A stretch of DNA of 64,000 bases from Filobasidium wieringae (taxonomy: Eukaryota > Basidiomycota > Tremellomycetes > Filobasidiales > Filobasidiaceae). The notes under the pieces are model-generated. The model was not told where the DNA came from. It worked only from the letters and a program-made list of their open reading frames with translations, and did no database searches. The stretch covers positions 276,309 through 340,308 of the forward strand of contig BCIV01000020.1 in NCBI GenBank assembly GCA_001600055.1, in the 5' to 3' direction. The position numbers and the translations under genes are program-made. Positions 21,655-33,605 of this stretch are shown here, piece by piece (position 1 is the first letter of the stretch; every line of letters starts with the position of its first letter).

Positions 21655-22118
21655 GGCCCGACTTGCTTGTGTTTAAGACATAAGTGGAGACAGGGCTGTC
21701 TGAAGCGGTCATTTTGCCTGTAGTTTCTAGGTATCACAATGGGAGCTTTCCGTAGGCCCGGTAGGAGTTTGAAACTCGTCGAGCCAGTTTAGTCGCTTCG
21801 AAGCGAAGTTCACGGCGATGTCCGTCACAAGTATGACGAACGCTCAAAATTGGGTCAGACAAGCGCAGATGGTTGAGACATGAGACAAGGGACTGGGGAC
21901 CGTAATAACATGTACAAACTGTACAGAGATCTGGGGTGTCGAAACAGTGAAAGTGGAACAGAAGAAAGCATTTTGGGGGATAATGATTATACTCGAGAAT
22001 CGCCGAAGCGCACTCAAGATTACATGTTACAAGTCAAATGAGAACCATAAAAACACCAAAGACACCCTTCAAGCTACCTATGCGCACTACCACCTGATCG
22101 TTATCGAACAAAGTTCGA
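21655..22118. other. Intergenic region upstream of the reductase
   Basis: About 460 bp between two minus-strand genes. It holds the reductase promoter and the sugar-transporter 3' UTR. No distinct signal was found. Confidence 0.5.
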
Positions 22119-23808
22119 TCAAGCGATGTGCTGAGCATCCTCTCGCTTCTCGGACTCGTACTTGTTTCCACTCTCGTAAGCGGCGTGGTCCTGGAAAGAA
22201 GCGTGGGGAACCCATTTGGAAGACTGTCGGGGAGTGGTCTCGGAGAACATCTGGTCGACCTGCTCCAAGGTAAGACCCTTGGTCTCGGGGACGAGGAAGT
22301 AGGCGTACACGAAGGCGGCGGTACAGAGACCTCCCCAGACGAAGAAGACGGAAGATCGCAAGTTACCCTCATCGGTTCCAACCATGTAAGGGGTGATAAC
22401 GGAGATGATGGTGTTCCAGAGCCAGTTGGAAGCGGTGGACAGAGCGACACCTCGGGATCGGATAGGGAGAGGGAAAATCTCTCCGATCAAGACCCAAGCA
22501 CCAGGACCCCAGGTAGAGGCGAAGAAGAAGATGAAAATGGCGATGAAAGCAACCTGAGCGTTGACGGCTCCGATGTTCTGGGCGGTACCTTCGGGGGTAA
22601 GCTTGTTGAATCCGACAGTGATTCCGATAATGGCAACCAAGAATTGGCAGATCAACATTCCCAATGCTCCGAAAATGAGCAAAGGACGACGACCGAACTT
22701 CTCGACAGTGTAGAACGAGATAGGAGTGGAGCAGACGTTGACAATGGTGAAGATCATAGAGATGATGAAGGGGTCAGAGATCGCACCGGTAGACTTGAGG
22801 AAAGGAGTGGAGTAGTAAAAGATAAAGTTGACACCGGTCCACTGTTGCATCATTTGCAAGGAAGTTCCGAGGATAGTCCTTCGCAAGTTGGAAGCAGGGT
22901 TCCAAAGAGATCCGGAGAAACAGGCAGCCCAAGATCCGAACCAAGTGTCGGAAGGCATCAAAGATCGCTCGTACTCGGCGTTGGCAACGATCTCGGCAAG
23001 CTCAGACTCGACGAAAGCAGAATCGATAGGTTGGCCACGGACACGAGCGAGGACCTCCCGGGCCTTGGGGATGTTCTGCTTCTTGACGTAGTATCGAGGG
23101 GAGTCGGGCAAAAAGAAGAGTCCAGTAGCGAGGATGAAACCCCAAGCGAATTGAATACCGATGGGGATCCTGTAGGCGCCGGAGTCTGCTCGGTCTTTAG
23201 TAAAGTTGACGACAATGGCTGCCAACATGATACCGATGGTGATACAGAACTGATATCCGGAGACGAGGGCTCCTCGGATCTTCCTGGGGCAGATTTCGGA
23301 CATGTAGAGAATGATGATGGCGGAGACGAAACCGACACCAACACCAGCCACGATCCTTCCTACGACGATGACAGCGAGACCCTCAGCGGCGAACATCTGG
23401 ATGACGACACCGGCGAGGTAGACTGCACATCCAGCAATAATAGTGATACGACGACCGAAGATATCGGCAAGGTCACCAGCGGCGAGAGCTCCGAAAAAGG
23501 TTCCAGCAGAAAGAATCGAGACGATAAGGGAGGTGTGAGAGGAAGAGATAGCCTCGGCGCCAGGGTAAGCGATAGCATCGATGAAAACACGGGAACCCAA
23601 GACACCTGAAACGCACGAGACAACGAGACGATCAGCGCCAAGCCCACGTGATACGAGCGGTATAAGAACGAAGAGAAGACTGACCGTTGATATAACCGGA
23701 ATCGTATCCGAAGAAGATACCTCCAAAGGAGGCGAAAGCGCACATGAGGTAGGCCTTGATGGTGACCGGAGCCTCGATGACGTTGTTAACATCGTGGATG
23801 TCAGACAT
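22119..23808 (-). CDS. Hexose/sugar:H+ symporter (Sugar_tr family)
   Basis: Two exons, 23685-23808 and 22119-23605, give 536 residues with about 12 membrane helices. The start MSDIHDVNNVIEAPVTIKAY leads into GGIFFGYDSGYINGVLGS, a hallmark of fungal glucose transporters. GDLADIFGRR, PDSPRYYVKK, QQWTGVNFIFYYS and FLVPETKGLTLEQVD complete the sugar-porter signatures. Codon use is strongly biased towards C-ending codons, which usually marks high expression; as a by-product the opposite strand shows a long open frame that is not a gene. A TATA-like element (TATATAAG, minus strand) lies about 190 bp upstream. The longer frame reaching back to 24194 runs through the intron and 5' leader and is rejected. 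Confidence 0.95.
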
Positions 23809-23993
23809 GGTGGGGAAGGATGGGAGAGAAGAAGACGAGGACGAGGTAGTAGTTGTTGTTGTCGTTCAAAGGCAAAGCGAGTTGCCTGTTGAGTGAAGAA
23901 AGCGATTGGTTGTCGAGAGACGAGAGAGAGTTGTGAGTGTGTGTGAGAGAAGTGGAGAAAGGGAATCGAGAGTGAGCAGCTGATCAGGTCGCT

Positions 23994-24001
23994 CTTATAT
24001 A
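23994..24001 (-). promoter_or_regulatory. TATA-like element of the sugar transporter
   Basis: TATATAAG on the minus strand lies 186-193 bp before the ATG at 23808, followed by a CT-rich leader. Confidence 0.45.
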
Positions 24002-24854
24002 CCTTTTCGTTGAGAGTCCTGTTCCTCCCTTTGCGTCGAGCTTCGACTCGCTTGTTGCTCTTTTCATGCGATGTCCCCGTGATCTCTCCAGCCCCCGGAG
24101 TCACATGGGGCAACGCCCACCTCCTTCCTCTCCCGTCGCTAAGACGCGTTCTCGTAAACGCTGCTCCCGGCCTCCCACGAGTCCCTGCCTCCACCCCTCA
24201 TCACCATTCGCGCTCTCGATCCGACGGGACTGCTCGAAGCGGGACTCGTCGGCAGCATTGCTGAGCTCCGCGCAGGCGGCGGGGCTCGAACCTTTTCTTC
24301 CCCTATTAGAACCTCGTCCACCTGTTCGCTGCGGCATTGTGCTGCTGGACTCCTGTCAGCCGGACTTCGCTAAAACGTGGGGCATGCATCGGGGTTCCCT
24401 CTCTCAGCCATCTCACGATGCCGCCTGATCTGACCTGGGACTTGCCGTCTCTCTTGATGTGAAGACATGACACAGGCAACTCAGGACCAGAAAATGATCG
24501 GGATATGAGCGGGATCGTATTGGGGTATCCGAGCGGGGACACGTGAATCGTCCCGCCCGCTAAAACCGGGGTGTGGAGGTGGAGGTGTGGGACTGTTCAT
24601 TTGGGTTCTGAACATGTGCGATCGGAAGGTCGGCAAGCGAAAGGACGAGCGAAAGGCAATGCATGTCTGGGGTACGTAGCAAGCGCAGCCCAATTAGATC
24701 ATAGATCCTAGTACTGTGTACTATCGCCCGCCATTCGATCACCCATCATCGATCGTCGATCATCAGCTCCCAGGAAGGAACGTGCCCTCGCCCAGAACAT
24801 CTCAGCCAACAGTCACGTCCCAGAACTCTGGGCGCCATCATCTTCACCTCCCAA

Positions 24855-24855
<1 letters not shown>

Positions 24856-24886
<31 letters not shown>
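24856..24886. repeat. (CAT)n trinucleotide microsatellite
   Basis: About ten uninterrupted CAT units occur in the non-coding upstream region of the sugar transporter. Confidence 0.9.
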
Positions 24887-25100
24887 CCCTCTGATCCCCG
24901 GCGTCTTCTCCCCCATCATCTCAAGGTCTCAAACACCTGTTCGACCCCGACAGACTCCGCAGCCCATGATCGACCGGCTCCGGGGTCCCATCTGACTCTG
25001 CTACCGGCTTGCGGGGTCAATGACCTTGAAAGTGGGTTTTGATTTGGCATGTGATTGAACGGAAGGATGATCTGCCTCTTCTTTTTTTCTCCCTTGCGAG

Positions 25101-25174
25101 CTAGAGGAAAATTACAGATCTAGCGGCTAGCGGTGAGCTAGATCGATAGAGCTAGTGATGGTTTGCAGATCTAG
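25101..25174. repeat. Cluster of six CTAG motifs
   Basis: CTAG starts at 25101, 25120, 25127, 25138, 25152 and 25171, several within AGATCTAGC or GAGCTAG contexts. The function is unknown; it could be a factor-binding array. Confidence 0.5.
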
Positions 25175-26134
25175 CTCTCTCATTTAGACACGCTGATACG
25201 CATCTTCGCAAGCGATGATGTATCTATCGACCAATAACATGATCCACATATACACAGACGACAGACGGAAAGCAACCGCTATCACACTGTGCTAGCGCCA
25301 TAAAACTGCACTAACGACATCACTCTCCGTCGATCATACGCTTGGACGATCCATCAGCTGATTTCCCGGATCCGCTAGCTTAGCAGCACAAAGAAGATCC
25401 GCTCACGCATCTACCTCATGACGAACATCCGTACATTCGCTCAAGCCCCCAGAATAGACAATATCGTGGTCAGCGCTCCATGATCGGGCTTGGTGGATCG
25501 TCAGGCAGGATTGGGCACCTGTCGAACCGATCTTGGTGGACATTTGCGATGCTGGACCCCCAAGACTATCTTTGAAAATCGACACGCTGCGACCTATTGT
25601 CGTGACCTTATTCTGGATGACGGGATAATAAGCTCGTTCATACTTGGACAACGCACAAGTCCAGGCGATCATCAGGGCCAGACGCACAAATCACGCCAAG
25701 AAGTTAACGGATTCGGACCGCACATCGTTGTTTAACCGAAGGCATTTCACTGGCTCAACGGGATCGGCACAGAAAGAAAAAGATTCACGACCTCCAAACG
25801 GCATAGTGGTCCTTTCCTGCCTTTGAGAGGCAGACGCAGGAAAAGGAATCTAACTCGGATTGGGTTACAGCACAGAGGTCTTGTGTGTTTTGGCTTCTTG
25901 GGCGGGTTTCAGACCGACGTGTCAAGGTGAGTTGTTTCGGGTCCAAGATAGTCATACCTGTTATCGTGTTTCGAGGAGTTTTGTGATATCCCGACTTTCA
26001 AGGCTTTCAATAACATCGATTCATTCATTTTGGTTCTTTCGATCGTTGAGATACATGTTCAACTTCAAATGCTACATGACTGATGTCCCCATAATCCTTC
26101 GTCCGTCGCCTCGCTTTCCCCAACAAGTACCCGT

Positions 26135-26434
26135 TTACTTGTCAACGGCACCTCCCTTGAAGGCTCCACTAGGCCCTTGACTGGTAGCGACGAAGTCCTC
26201 AACCTGGTTTCCGATCTGTTCAGAGGACTGGATGTCTGCTAGATCCTTCTGGGACTCGGCCTATAGTTAAAGAAAGTGAGATGAGAGGTTAGTTGAAGTG
26301 TCAACGATGAAAGAGGAAGGTATATAACCAACCTTGGCGGACTTGTCAACGGCGATGTCTCCCTGTCCATCGGTCGGGGTGGTCTTGACCTCGATCCCCT
26401 TGTCACCGGCGTCTTGTCCAACTTCGAGAGGCAT
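26135..26434 (-). CDS. Small acidic protein of unknown function (75 residues)
   Basis: Two exons, 26333-26434 and 26135-26260, join to a 75-residue protein that starts MPLEVGQDAGDKGIEV and ends GAFKGGAVDK. The intron (26261-26332) has GTTGGT...CTATAG borders. The product is hydrophilic, rich in Asp, Gly, Gln and Lys, and has no Cys, signal peptide or membrane segment. A TATATAA-like element lies about 105 bp upstream. I do not recognise a family; the composition resembles small stress or hydrophilin-like proteins, which is only a suggestion. It shares a divergent promoter with the mannoprotein gene. Codon use is highly biased, which supports a real, well-expressed gene. Confidence 0.75.
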
Positions 26435-27045
26435 GTTTGTTTTGAGTAGATTCGTTGGTTTAGTTGGTTTATGTAAATGTGTTTGCGGTGAGAATGAGTT
26501 ACAAGAACGCAGGACTTGTCAAAGTAATCCCTCACGGGTTATATATCGATGAGCAGATCGTGAATGTCGCCATTGCGCATGCTCAGCACGCCTACCGAGA
26601 TCCAGCGTCATGATCAGTTGCCCCCTTTGTTTACAATGTCATTCGTCTCACGTCATCAAATTCAGATCGAACCAGGTCGTGCCATATAAAAGCGCGATGA
26701 GCGTTTCAAGTTGCGCTTGACAACCCAATTGCAGCTGCGAGAGGGTGCGAGTTGGGCGCGGCATTTTACGTAAAACGCGCATGTACCTGATGCTTGGCTG
26801 TGCTATTTTCTGAGCCCGAGGTGGGGAATATTGGTACGGCAAGTCCATGGTCAACGTTCTCACACTCGCATCACAACAACGCAAAACCGTTCACATATCG
26901 TTGTCTCTCATCCTTGACACTCTTCCTCTTTTCCTCTTTTTACTCTTCATACGCCACCTCTCCTCGTCCTCCTCACTCTCATCTCTACGTGTAACAAGTG
27001 TAACCTCTCAATCTACTACTACTGCTTTCACTACTTTCAAGCAAA
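26435..27045. other. Bidirectional promoter, small protein and mannoprotein
   Basis: These 611 bp contain a TATAAAA-type box on the plus strand at 26685 and a long pyrimidine-rich tract from about 26900 to the ATG at 27046, typical of highly expressed basidiomycete genes. Confidence 0.5.
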
Positions 27046-28708
27046 ATGTTCTTCCCTATCATCGCGACCCTTGTCTCTTCTCTTCCTCTCCTCGCCCGCG
27101 CTCAGGTCACCGCCACGCAAGTGTCTTTTCCTCTTTGTCTCTCTTGGCGACCTCGTACTAACTTGGCATATACCGTCTTTATCTTTTTCTTACCATTCAC
27201 ATCCACAGTGGTACCAACGGTCCTACCAACCCCGCTGCCCCCACTTTCGCTGCTTCAGGATCTACCGTCAACCAGACCTCTTATTCGCGATTGGTCAGCT
27301 TGAACAACGTATGTCCACTTCCATTTCCTTCATACCTTTCCCGATCACTCATCCTGTTTTGACATCCTTCAGGTTAACGATTTCTGTCTTTTCGGACCTC
27401 CCGTAGCTGGAGCCGGTTCCGAGATCGGTAACCTTGAAGCTGAGGTCGTCGCTTACTGTACCCAGCCCAGGAACGGTGCCAGGTTGATCCCTGATGGAAC
27501 CATCACCAGTGCCCACGTGAGTTTCCTCCGTCAATTTCCTGCTTCCTCGAGAAGTTTCGATGTCGAGAATCCAAACTGACGATCATTTGTTACTTGCGTC
27601 CGGTAGTTCATCAAGACCCCCCTTTACGTCCAGATCTCTGGAACTTGGGATGGAACCAAGGTAGACATCGTTGCTGGTGACTACGGTGGTGAATTGGACC
27701 CTCACGGTGCTACCGGTAAATATTTTTCTTAGATTCCAGTTCGATGCGTTCAGCGGACTGAGTTGTTTGATTGTTTGATTGCATAGGTGAGGGTAACCCC
27801 GTCGGTGGAAACGTTACTTCCGACGTTACCGGATCTGATGTCTTCTACCAGGAATGGATGGTGAGTCATCCTGATTGTTGACGAAGTCTGGAATTGCTCT
27901 AACTAAAAGGAGCTTTCCCCTTTGTAGATGTACGTTTCTTCCGACGCGTTCTTCTTCAGGGTTTGTACCGCCGAGGACCTACCTAACGGTATCACTGCTG
28001 CTTTGCAGTGCGAGCAGTAAGTATCGATCGACTCGGCTGCTTCGCCAGCATGACTGACGATGATCGGCTTTCTTCAGCGAGCTCGACACTGTCGGTGGAA
28101 ACTTCGTCATGGCTGTTCCCTTCAACCTGCCCCAGAGCTTCGACGAGTGTAGCGGTGACGCTGCCGCTCCTCCCGGTCTCTACCCCCAGGCCAACGGATC
28201 TACCTCTACTTTCAGGCAGAGGTACACTGGACAGTGGACCGAGGGAACCACCTTCACTGGAACTTTCACCGTTGGACAGACCGTCACTCCTGAGGCTCCT
28301 TACACTTACCCCGCTACTTCCCAGTGTACCACCTACTCCAGTATCTCTAACGGAGTAAACACTGCCAACTACGCCGTTCAGTCCGTCATCTCTACCGGAG
28401 TCGCTATCGGTACCTCTGCTGGAAACGTTACCTCTTCCGCTTCCACCTCGGCCATGACCACCTCCATGTCCAGCATGGCTTCCTCCAGGGCCACCTCCAT
28501 GTCTTCTTCTTCTTCTGGAACTGGACTTGTTGCTTCCGTCTCCTCTGCCGCTCGATCTGGCGTCTCTGCTGCTGCCAGTGGTGTCTCTTCCGCCGCTGTC
28601 GGTGCCGCCGCTGGTGGAAACGTCTTCGGATTGGTCGACTCGGGTGTTGCTACCATCGCTGGACTCACCTTTGCCGGTGTCGTCGCTGCCGGAGCTCTCT
28701 TGCTTTAA
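27046..28708 (+). CDS. MP88-like (macrofage activating glycoprotein family) GPI-anchored mannoprotein
   Basis: Seven exons (27046-27116, 27209-27308, 27373-27516, 27607-27715, 27787-27860, 27928-28016, 28078-28708) give 405 residues. Residues 1-20 are a signal peptide ending LLARAQ. The body carries VNDFCLFGPP, GARLIPDGTITSAHFIKTP and GGELDPHGATGEGNP, which mark the basidiomycete family that includes Cryptococcus mannoprotein MP88. From about residue 290 there is a Ser/Thr/Ala-rich stretch suited to O-mannosylation, and a hydrophobic C-terminus ending GALLL fits GPI attachment, so the product is probably at the cell surface. Intron 1 begins GCAAGT, a canonical GC-AG intron: using it restores the frame, whereas a GT donor 4 nt downstream would not. 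Codon use indicates high expression. Confidence 0.9.
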
Positions 28709-29133
28709 GAAGCGTAGGGTATTGGTCGTTTGATAGATAGTTTCTTTGCTTTTGAGAGTCGTGTTAATGATCGAGACGAACCTCGCTTTTAGCCCTCCCT
28801 ACCTGACCTCCTCCCTTACCTGATGAAGAGGTCTTTCTGGTGGTTATCGTTTGTCTATGTTTTCTTTTCTGGGATTGTGTTTGTCTATCACGCTCGTTAT
28901 TGTTCAAGAATCTTTATGACGCACATCATGAATACATAGAAACACGCTCCTCCATTTTGCCGCTGCCCTTTTCCTAGACGTGTGTGATGCCGTCTATGAG
29001 GCCTGAGCCTGATGATGCCTTGTGTGACCATGACTATGCTAGTATACATCCTTCATCTATTTGATGTTCCCTTAACGAACCTCTATATCCTGGAGCATCA
29101 GCTGGTGAGGTTCTGAGAAGAGAGGAAACTTCG
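28709..29133. other. Convergent intergenic region
   Basis: 425 bp of T/C-rich 3' flanks between the mannoprotein and the transporter-acetyltransferase genes. No coding signal. Confidence 0.5.
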
Positions 29134-31694
29134 TCAGCCAGCAGTCAGACGTATATCGATCGTAGGAGACTCACCGCCATCAACGATATACTCCTCTCCC
29201 TGGGCCTTATATCCACACCTCTCATAGAACTTGATAGCGTGTATTTGAGATTCAAGCTTCACCGTGATGACGCTGCCTGTTCGGGCTTGATTAGCTTGGT
29301 TGTCCAGTACCCCGGGTTGACCGTTCTGAATGTATTCGTGCAACGTGTTGACCAGGACTTTTCCCAGACCAAACCCTCGGTGAGATTTTGATACGGCCAG
29401 TCGTCCGAGCTGTTGTGAATGCAGTGTTAGCAATGAAGGGCGGGTCTTGTTCAAAAGCATCGAAACTCACCTTGTGAGGCTTTTTGGCATATCGTATCGT
29501 TCCTGCAGGAGTACCTTTGTCGCCCTGTGCTGCCTTTGCATCATCATTTTGAGCGTAGAGTAAGAAATGTAGAGCTGCCTCGGGTTCGTCATATTGATCT
29601 ATCTCGTCAGCCAAGTCATATCCTTGTTCATCAATGAAAACTATTGGGGGTTGATGTTAGTCTAGAAACTCATATTGAAAGCCTGATGATAAGCTATAAG
29701 TCACCTTCTTTCCTGACATCTAAACAAGCTTCTCGTTCTTCTGGAGTTGTTGCCAAGACTACCTGAAATGCAGGTGCTTGTGCAGCCTTGGAGTTACCGT
29801 TGGAGCCATACTTAGAAGATCCCTGACCGCGCTCTCGCTTGTCCTCCTCGCTCGTGAGTGTTGCTGCCTGCTGTTCGAGAACAGCCGATCGTAGAGAATG
29901 ACCTTGAACAGCCATAGCGAGAGCGATCAAGAAGAAGGCGACCCAGACGATGGGTAATTGTCGCTTCGCACCGAAACTGTATAGGAATCTATATCATTGC
30001 GAGAATGCCGGATGATAAGGATCAGTCAAAACTTTCTTGGCGCCATCTGTGCCAAGACTATCGAAACTGACCCCCCGATGGTTGGTGCGGTAGCTCGACC
30101 TAGACTTGAACAACTCAGAGCCATACCGTTCATCGCTCCCAGCGATGACTTGTTCGGCGGGGCCTTGTTGGTGATCATGGAGAGTGGTCTATTTTTAGAA
30201 TCCCGTTAGTCAGGGAATGTGAAAATAGCCGAGCTAGATGTTCTTGGTACTTACGCCCATGCTAGATCTGCTAGAGTGTAAACGAGAATCAGAGGGACCA
30301 TGAACCACCACATCCTCTTCAAAGCTCCGTCTACCACCCAATCATCCCCTCGTTTAGCCAGTTCGTTCATCGCCCAAGGTAACGCATAGCATATCATCCA
30401 CACCGGGTTCAGCCAGGTGTAAAGTGCCATAGGTCCATAGCGTCGTTGCAGGGCAGGTATAATCAAGATGGAAGCCAGGATGGAGAAAACTCCCCGTAAC
30501 GTGAAAGATTGGGCAATCGACTTAGGAGCGATATGAATTCCGAGCAATCGAACGGGCGAATAGCAGAACAAGACGAAGAGAGCATCGAACCCAAGACTAA
30601 CGAATCCCATGACTAGACGGTCGTACGGTCAGGTAAGCTTCCTTGTGCTTGTATGCTATCTCATCATGCATTCGGACTTACGGAAGAAGGCCAATAGTGA
30701 TTGCCTCACAGCAGGATAAGCTACAAGCTCCTTGATACTCAAAGGCTTCGACACGTCCCGATTGCCATCGTCAGGTCGGGACAATAAGGAACTCTCCTCT
30801 GTCGGGTCCTCTGTTATTATCTCCTGCCTTTCACGATGAACATCCATAGACTAAACCGAAAAATATTGCGATAAGCGTCAACAACCCCTATATCGCGAAT
30901 CCAGTTATCCACCCAGACACTCACCTCTTCGAAGAATAAAGCAACCACGATAGCCATGATCAAGGCTAAAGCTCCTATGACCCCACAAGGAAGGAAAAAA
31001 GGGAATTTCTGCAGGAACTTGGTCGAAGCTAACCAAGAGTTTGGGTATTGTCGGACTGGGTCTGAGAGGGCTGCACCAAACACGGGTCCAATTATCACTG
31101 CAAAGTCCCACATAGCTCCGTATAGCCTGAGAGGTATTACAAAGGGGTATCAGGAGGTATCATCAGATGATGGAGCAAACCGAGGCTCACGAAAATACCC
31201 ATGATTCTGCTTCAGGAGGGGTGATGTCGCCTAGTGCTGCTCGAATCACGGATGCATTTCCACATAAAGCTCCACCTGCACGATGATGATCGAGTTAGCA
31301 AAAACTTATCGACTTGAATCAAGCTGCGCCTACCTAGTAATCGTGAAACGAGAGCCATATAATAGTTCGTGCTCAAACCGAACGCGATTGCTGAAGCGCC
31401 CACCCCGGACAGGCCCCATAATATCGTCGGCTTCCTTCCTATTCGATCAGACAACTTGCCCCATTGGTACATGAAGCAGAAGCTACCTATAGCAAATGCA
31501 CTTTCCGCTGCTCCTGAGTACCTTCCGATATTGGATTTAGGCGTTCCAGGAAGAAGGTGTTCGCACATGGAGTTTATGTACGGGAATAGTTGAGTTATGG
31601 ACATCGGTTCGATTAGGCGGGCCATCATGATGATAGCTAATTGAGAGCGAAAAGGGGCTCGTCGCCTTAAAGGAGGCGGGAGTTGAGATGACAT
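29134..31694 (-). CDS. Major facilitator transporter fused to a GNAT N-acetyltransferase
   Basis: Nine exons join without a stop into 673 residues: 31334-31694, 31191-31275, 30925-31126, 30682-30850, 30255-30612, 30072-30188, 29705-29988, 29471-29640 and 29134-29409. The first about 455 residues form a 12-helix transporter of the ZIF-like type (MMARLIEPMSITQLFPYI, GKLSDRIGRKP, GNASVIRAALGDITPPEAES). Exon 7 encodes both the last helix (LPIVWVAFFLIALAM) and, after a 45-residue hydrophilic linker, the start of the acetyltransferase (FQVVLATTPEEREACLDVRKE). The GNAT part continues with VFIDEQGYD, LGRLAVSKSHRGFGLGK (acetyl-CoA loop) and IKFYERCGYK, like bacterial ElaA-type enzymes. Because one exon holds both parts, two separate genes are unlikely. 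A shorter GNAT-only transcript from the ATG at 29915 is possible. Substrates are unknown. Confidence 0.85.
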
Positions 31695-32288
31695 AACCAC
31701 TGCTGATATGTATGAGCAAGAATGAAATGATATCCCTGCTCCCTCGGGTTTAACCTCTCTCCTGCTTAGATAGATAACACCCTCGGGGTTGATCGAAATC
31801 TACCGTTATTTGACCTTTGTTCCGTGATGGTTTCTCGACGACGAGTTGGCGAGTCAGACTGATGTCGCGATGTTGACGATCTGATATGACTCGAAGATGA
31901 TGCTCGTGACATCAGCTTCCCAGAATGATCGGGAGATTGGAAATTTAGCTTCCGCCGGTCAACTCCGTAGACGGGATTCAAACCGCTCTAGCTAGCCTTT
32001 TCAAGCAAATCCATTGAGATCCCTAGGTCAACGTATGTTCTCGCACTATCAATGACTGTAAGCGTATACGGTCCGATCCGCAATATACTTGGAAGACCGC
32101 TGGGATGGGCAGGGCTACAATGGAACCAGTCAGGAATTGGGGTAAATATTCTACCTGAGCACAGCCAGCTTGATAGAATTATCAAAAGACAAGCAAGATT
32201 CATGCAATTTGGTCCAAAACGCAGCTCTCAAGAAGAATACAATCGGTCGCAGGTGGAAGCTCAAATTTTGTGATCCCCGACCGCATGT
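31695..32288. other. Intergenic region upstream of the fusion gene
   Basis: 594 bp between two minus-strand genes; it holds the fusion-gene promoter. No other signal was seen. Confidence 0.5.
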
Positions 32289-33321
32289 CTACGTGCTCCC
32301 TGTGTCACTTTCATCGGGCTTGCTAGACTGGCTTTGTCCAGCAGCCAACTGTTTCTTCATCTTCTTTCTCCAGCGTTTTCGGTCTTTCCCATGAAGACCT
32401 GGCGGAGGAGTCATGCCTGTTCTAGTTCGTTCTTCTTGTTCTTCTGTCGGTGGTGTATTCACAACAGGCTTGTCGGATAGTGTTGCAAGATTCGCGGTGG
32501 TATTTGTTACAGATGAGCCGGAAAAGAGAGGTTGCATGTGCGCCGATCCATTGAGCAACTCAGCAGAGTTTGAGGATGCACTGGATAGCTTGAATGGATT
32601 ATATCGAGCGCTTGAGGATTCCGATGAATCCTCCTTTTTCTCCCTCATTTTTACACCCGCTTCCTCGTTATCGGTGACCGAGACTGTCACTCCCTCATCA
32701 ACGTTCCCGACTTCTGCAGAAGTTTCTTTCCCCTTCCCTTTGCTGTTGCCCCCAACCACTCCGTTCCCGTTAGAAACTGCTTTAACCTTTCCTCCCTGTT
32801 TCTTGGTAGAGAAAGCATCCCTGCTCGTCTTGCTCTTCTTTGTGACTATTCTCGTCCGACTTTCCCCTTCGTCGGAATCACCGTCATTATCTTCCATTCC
32901 TCTCGCCTGAACAGCAGATGGTTGACCATTTATGCTGATGGAAGAGGGGTCGGTGATTTTACGTTTGAGGGTGTTTGAGAGGGGTAACGTCGAGCTCGAT
33001 GCTGTCGGGGTCGTTGATACAGAAGCGACCAGACCTGGAACAGTTCCGCCTGCTATTATCTTCCTAAAATATCCAAAGTGGGCTTAGTATGCTTGACTCC
33101 CTGGAAACGATGTCAAAAAGTTACCTATGACGCTCAGCGCTCCTTAAAGCTTTATTTCGCTCAATAATTTTCTCCGCAGTCTCTACCTCTCCATAGTAGT
33201 AATTTGACGACTTGGATTTAACTCCAAAGGAGTTGGGGATGAGAGATTCTACCAATGCTGAGAAAGTAGCATTCAGATTCTCAAAATCGGGAGCCGCGGG
33301 AGTTGTCGTGGGAGAGACCAT
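32289..33321 (-). CDS. Low-complexity nuclear-type protein of unknown function
   Basis: Two exons, 33125-33321 and 32289-33063, give 323 residues. The N-terminal 65 residues are the only compact-looking part (FENLNATFSALVESLIPNSF, then a helix ending IIERNKALRSAERHRK). The rest is disordered, rich in Ser, Thr, Lys, Glu and Asn, with several nuclear-localisation-like patches (LKRKI, KKSKTSRD). It ends with a basic stretch KDRKRWRKKMKKQ typical of RNA-binding or nucleolar proteins. I do not recognise the family. The gene is tandem with the histidine kinase gene, 284 bp downstream of its stop. Confidence 0.75.
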
Positions 33322-33605
33322 TTTGTCCTCCTTGATTTATGGCAGGAGGTCTGGGTTAAGCTGAAGTAGAAGAGATTCCTCTCTCAAAAGCGATGGGTGG
33401 GCTCAATCCAGATAGCGAAATTAAGGGCGAGAGGGAGCTGGATTTTCCGGTCAACTATCCAAGCAAAGCCGAAGCCAGGAAATCCCCTAACAGATCTAAG
33501 GCTCAAATGCATATGCGTTTATGGTATACAACGGGGTATCATTATGGGATGAGAGTTACAACGCTGGCCATTGCTGAGGTAGGCAAGCAACAGCGATGGG
33601 GGACA

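Larger units (their letters stand above)
23809..26134. other. 2.3-kb upstream region of the sugar transporter
   Basis: This is the longest gene-free stretch in the window. It contains a pyrimidine-rich leader, a TATA-like element, a (CAT)n microsatellite at about 24856-24886, and six CTAG tetranucleotides packed in 25101-25174. ORFs here have no protein-like features. Its size suggests an extensive regulatory region or an unseen non-coding transcript. Confidence 0.6.

Noticed and set aside
22128..23609. 493-residue open frame on the plus strand
   Set aside because: It is exactly antisense to the sugar transporter, is rich in Ser, Asp, Glu and Gly, and arises from the strong codon bias of the real gene. 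It has no membrane, signal or domain features.
22119..24194. 691-residue extended version of the sugar transporter
   Set aside because: The extra N-terminal part reads through the intron at 23606-23684 and the 5' leader. The spliced start at 23808 gives the canonical transporter N-terminus.
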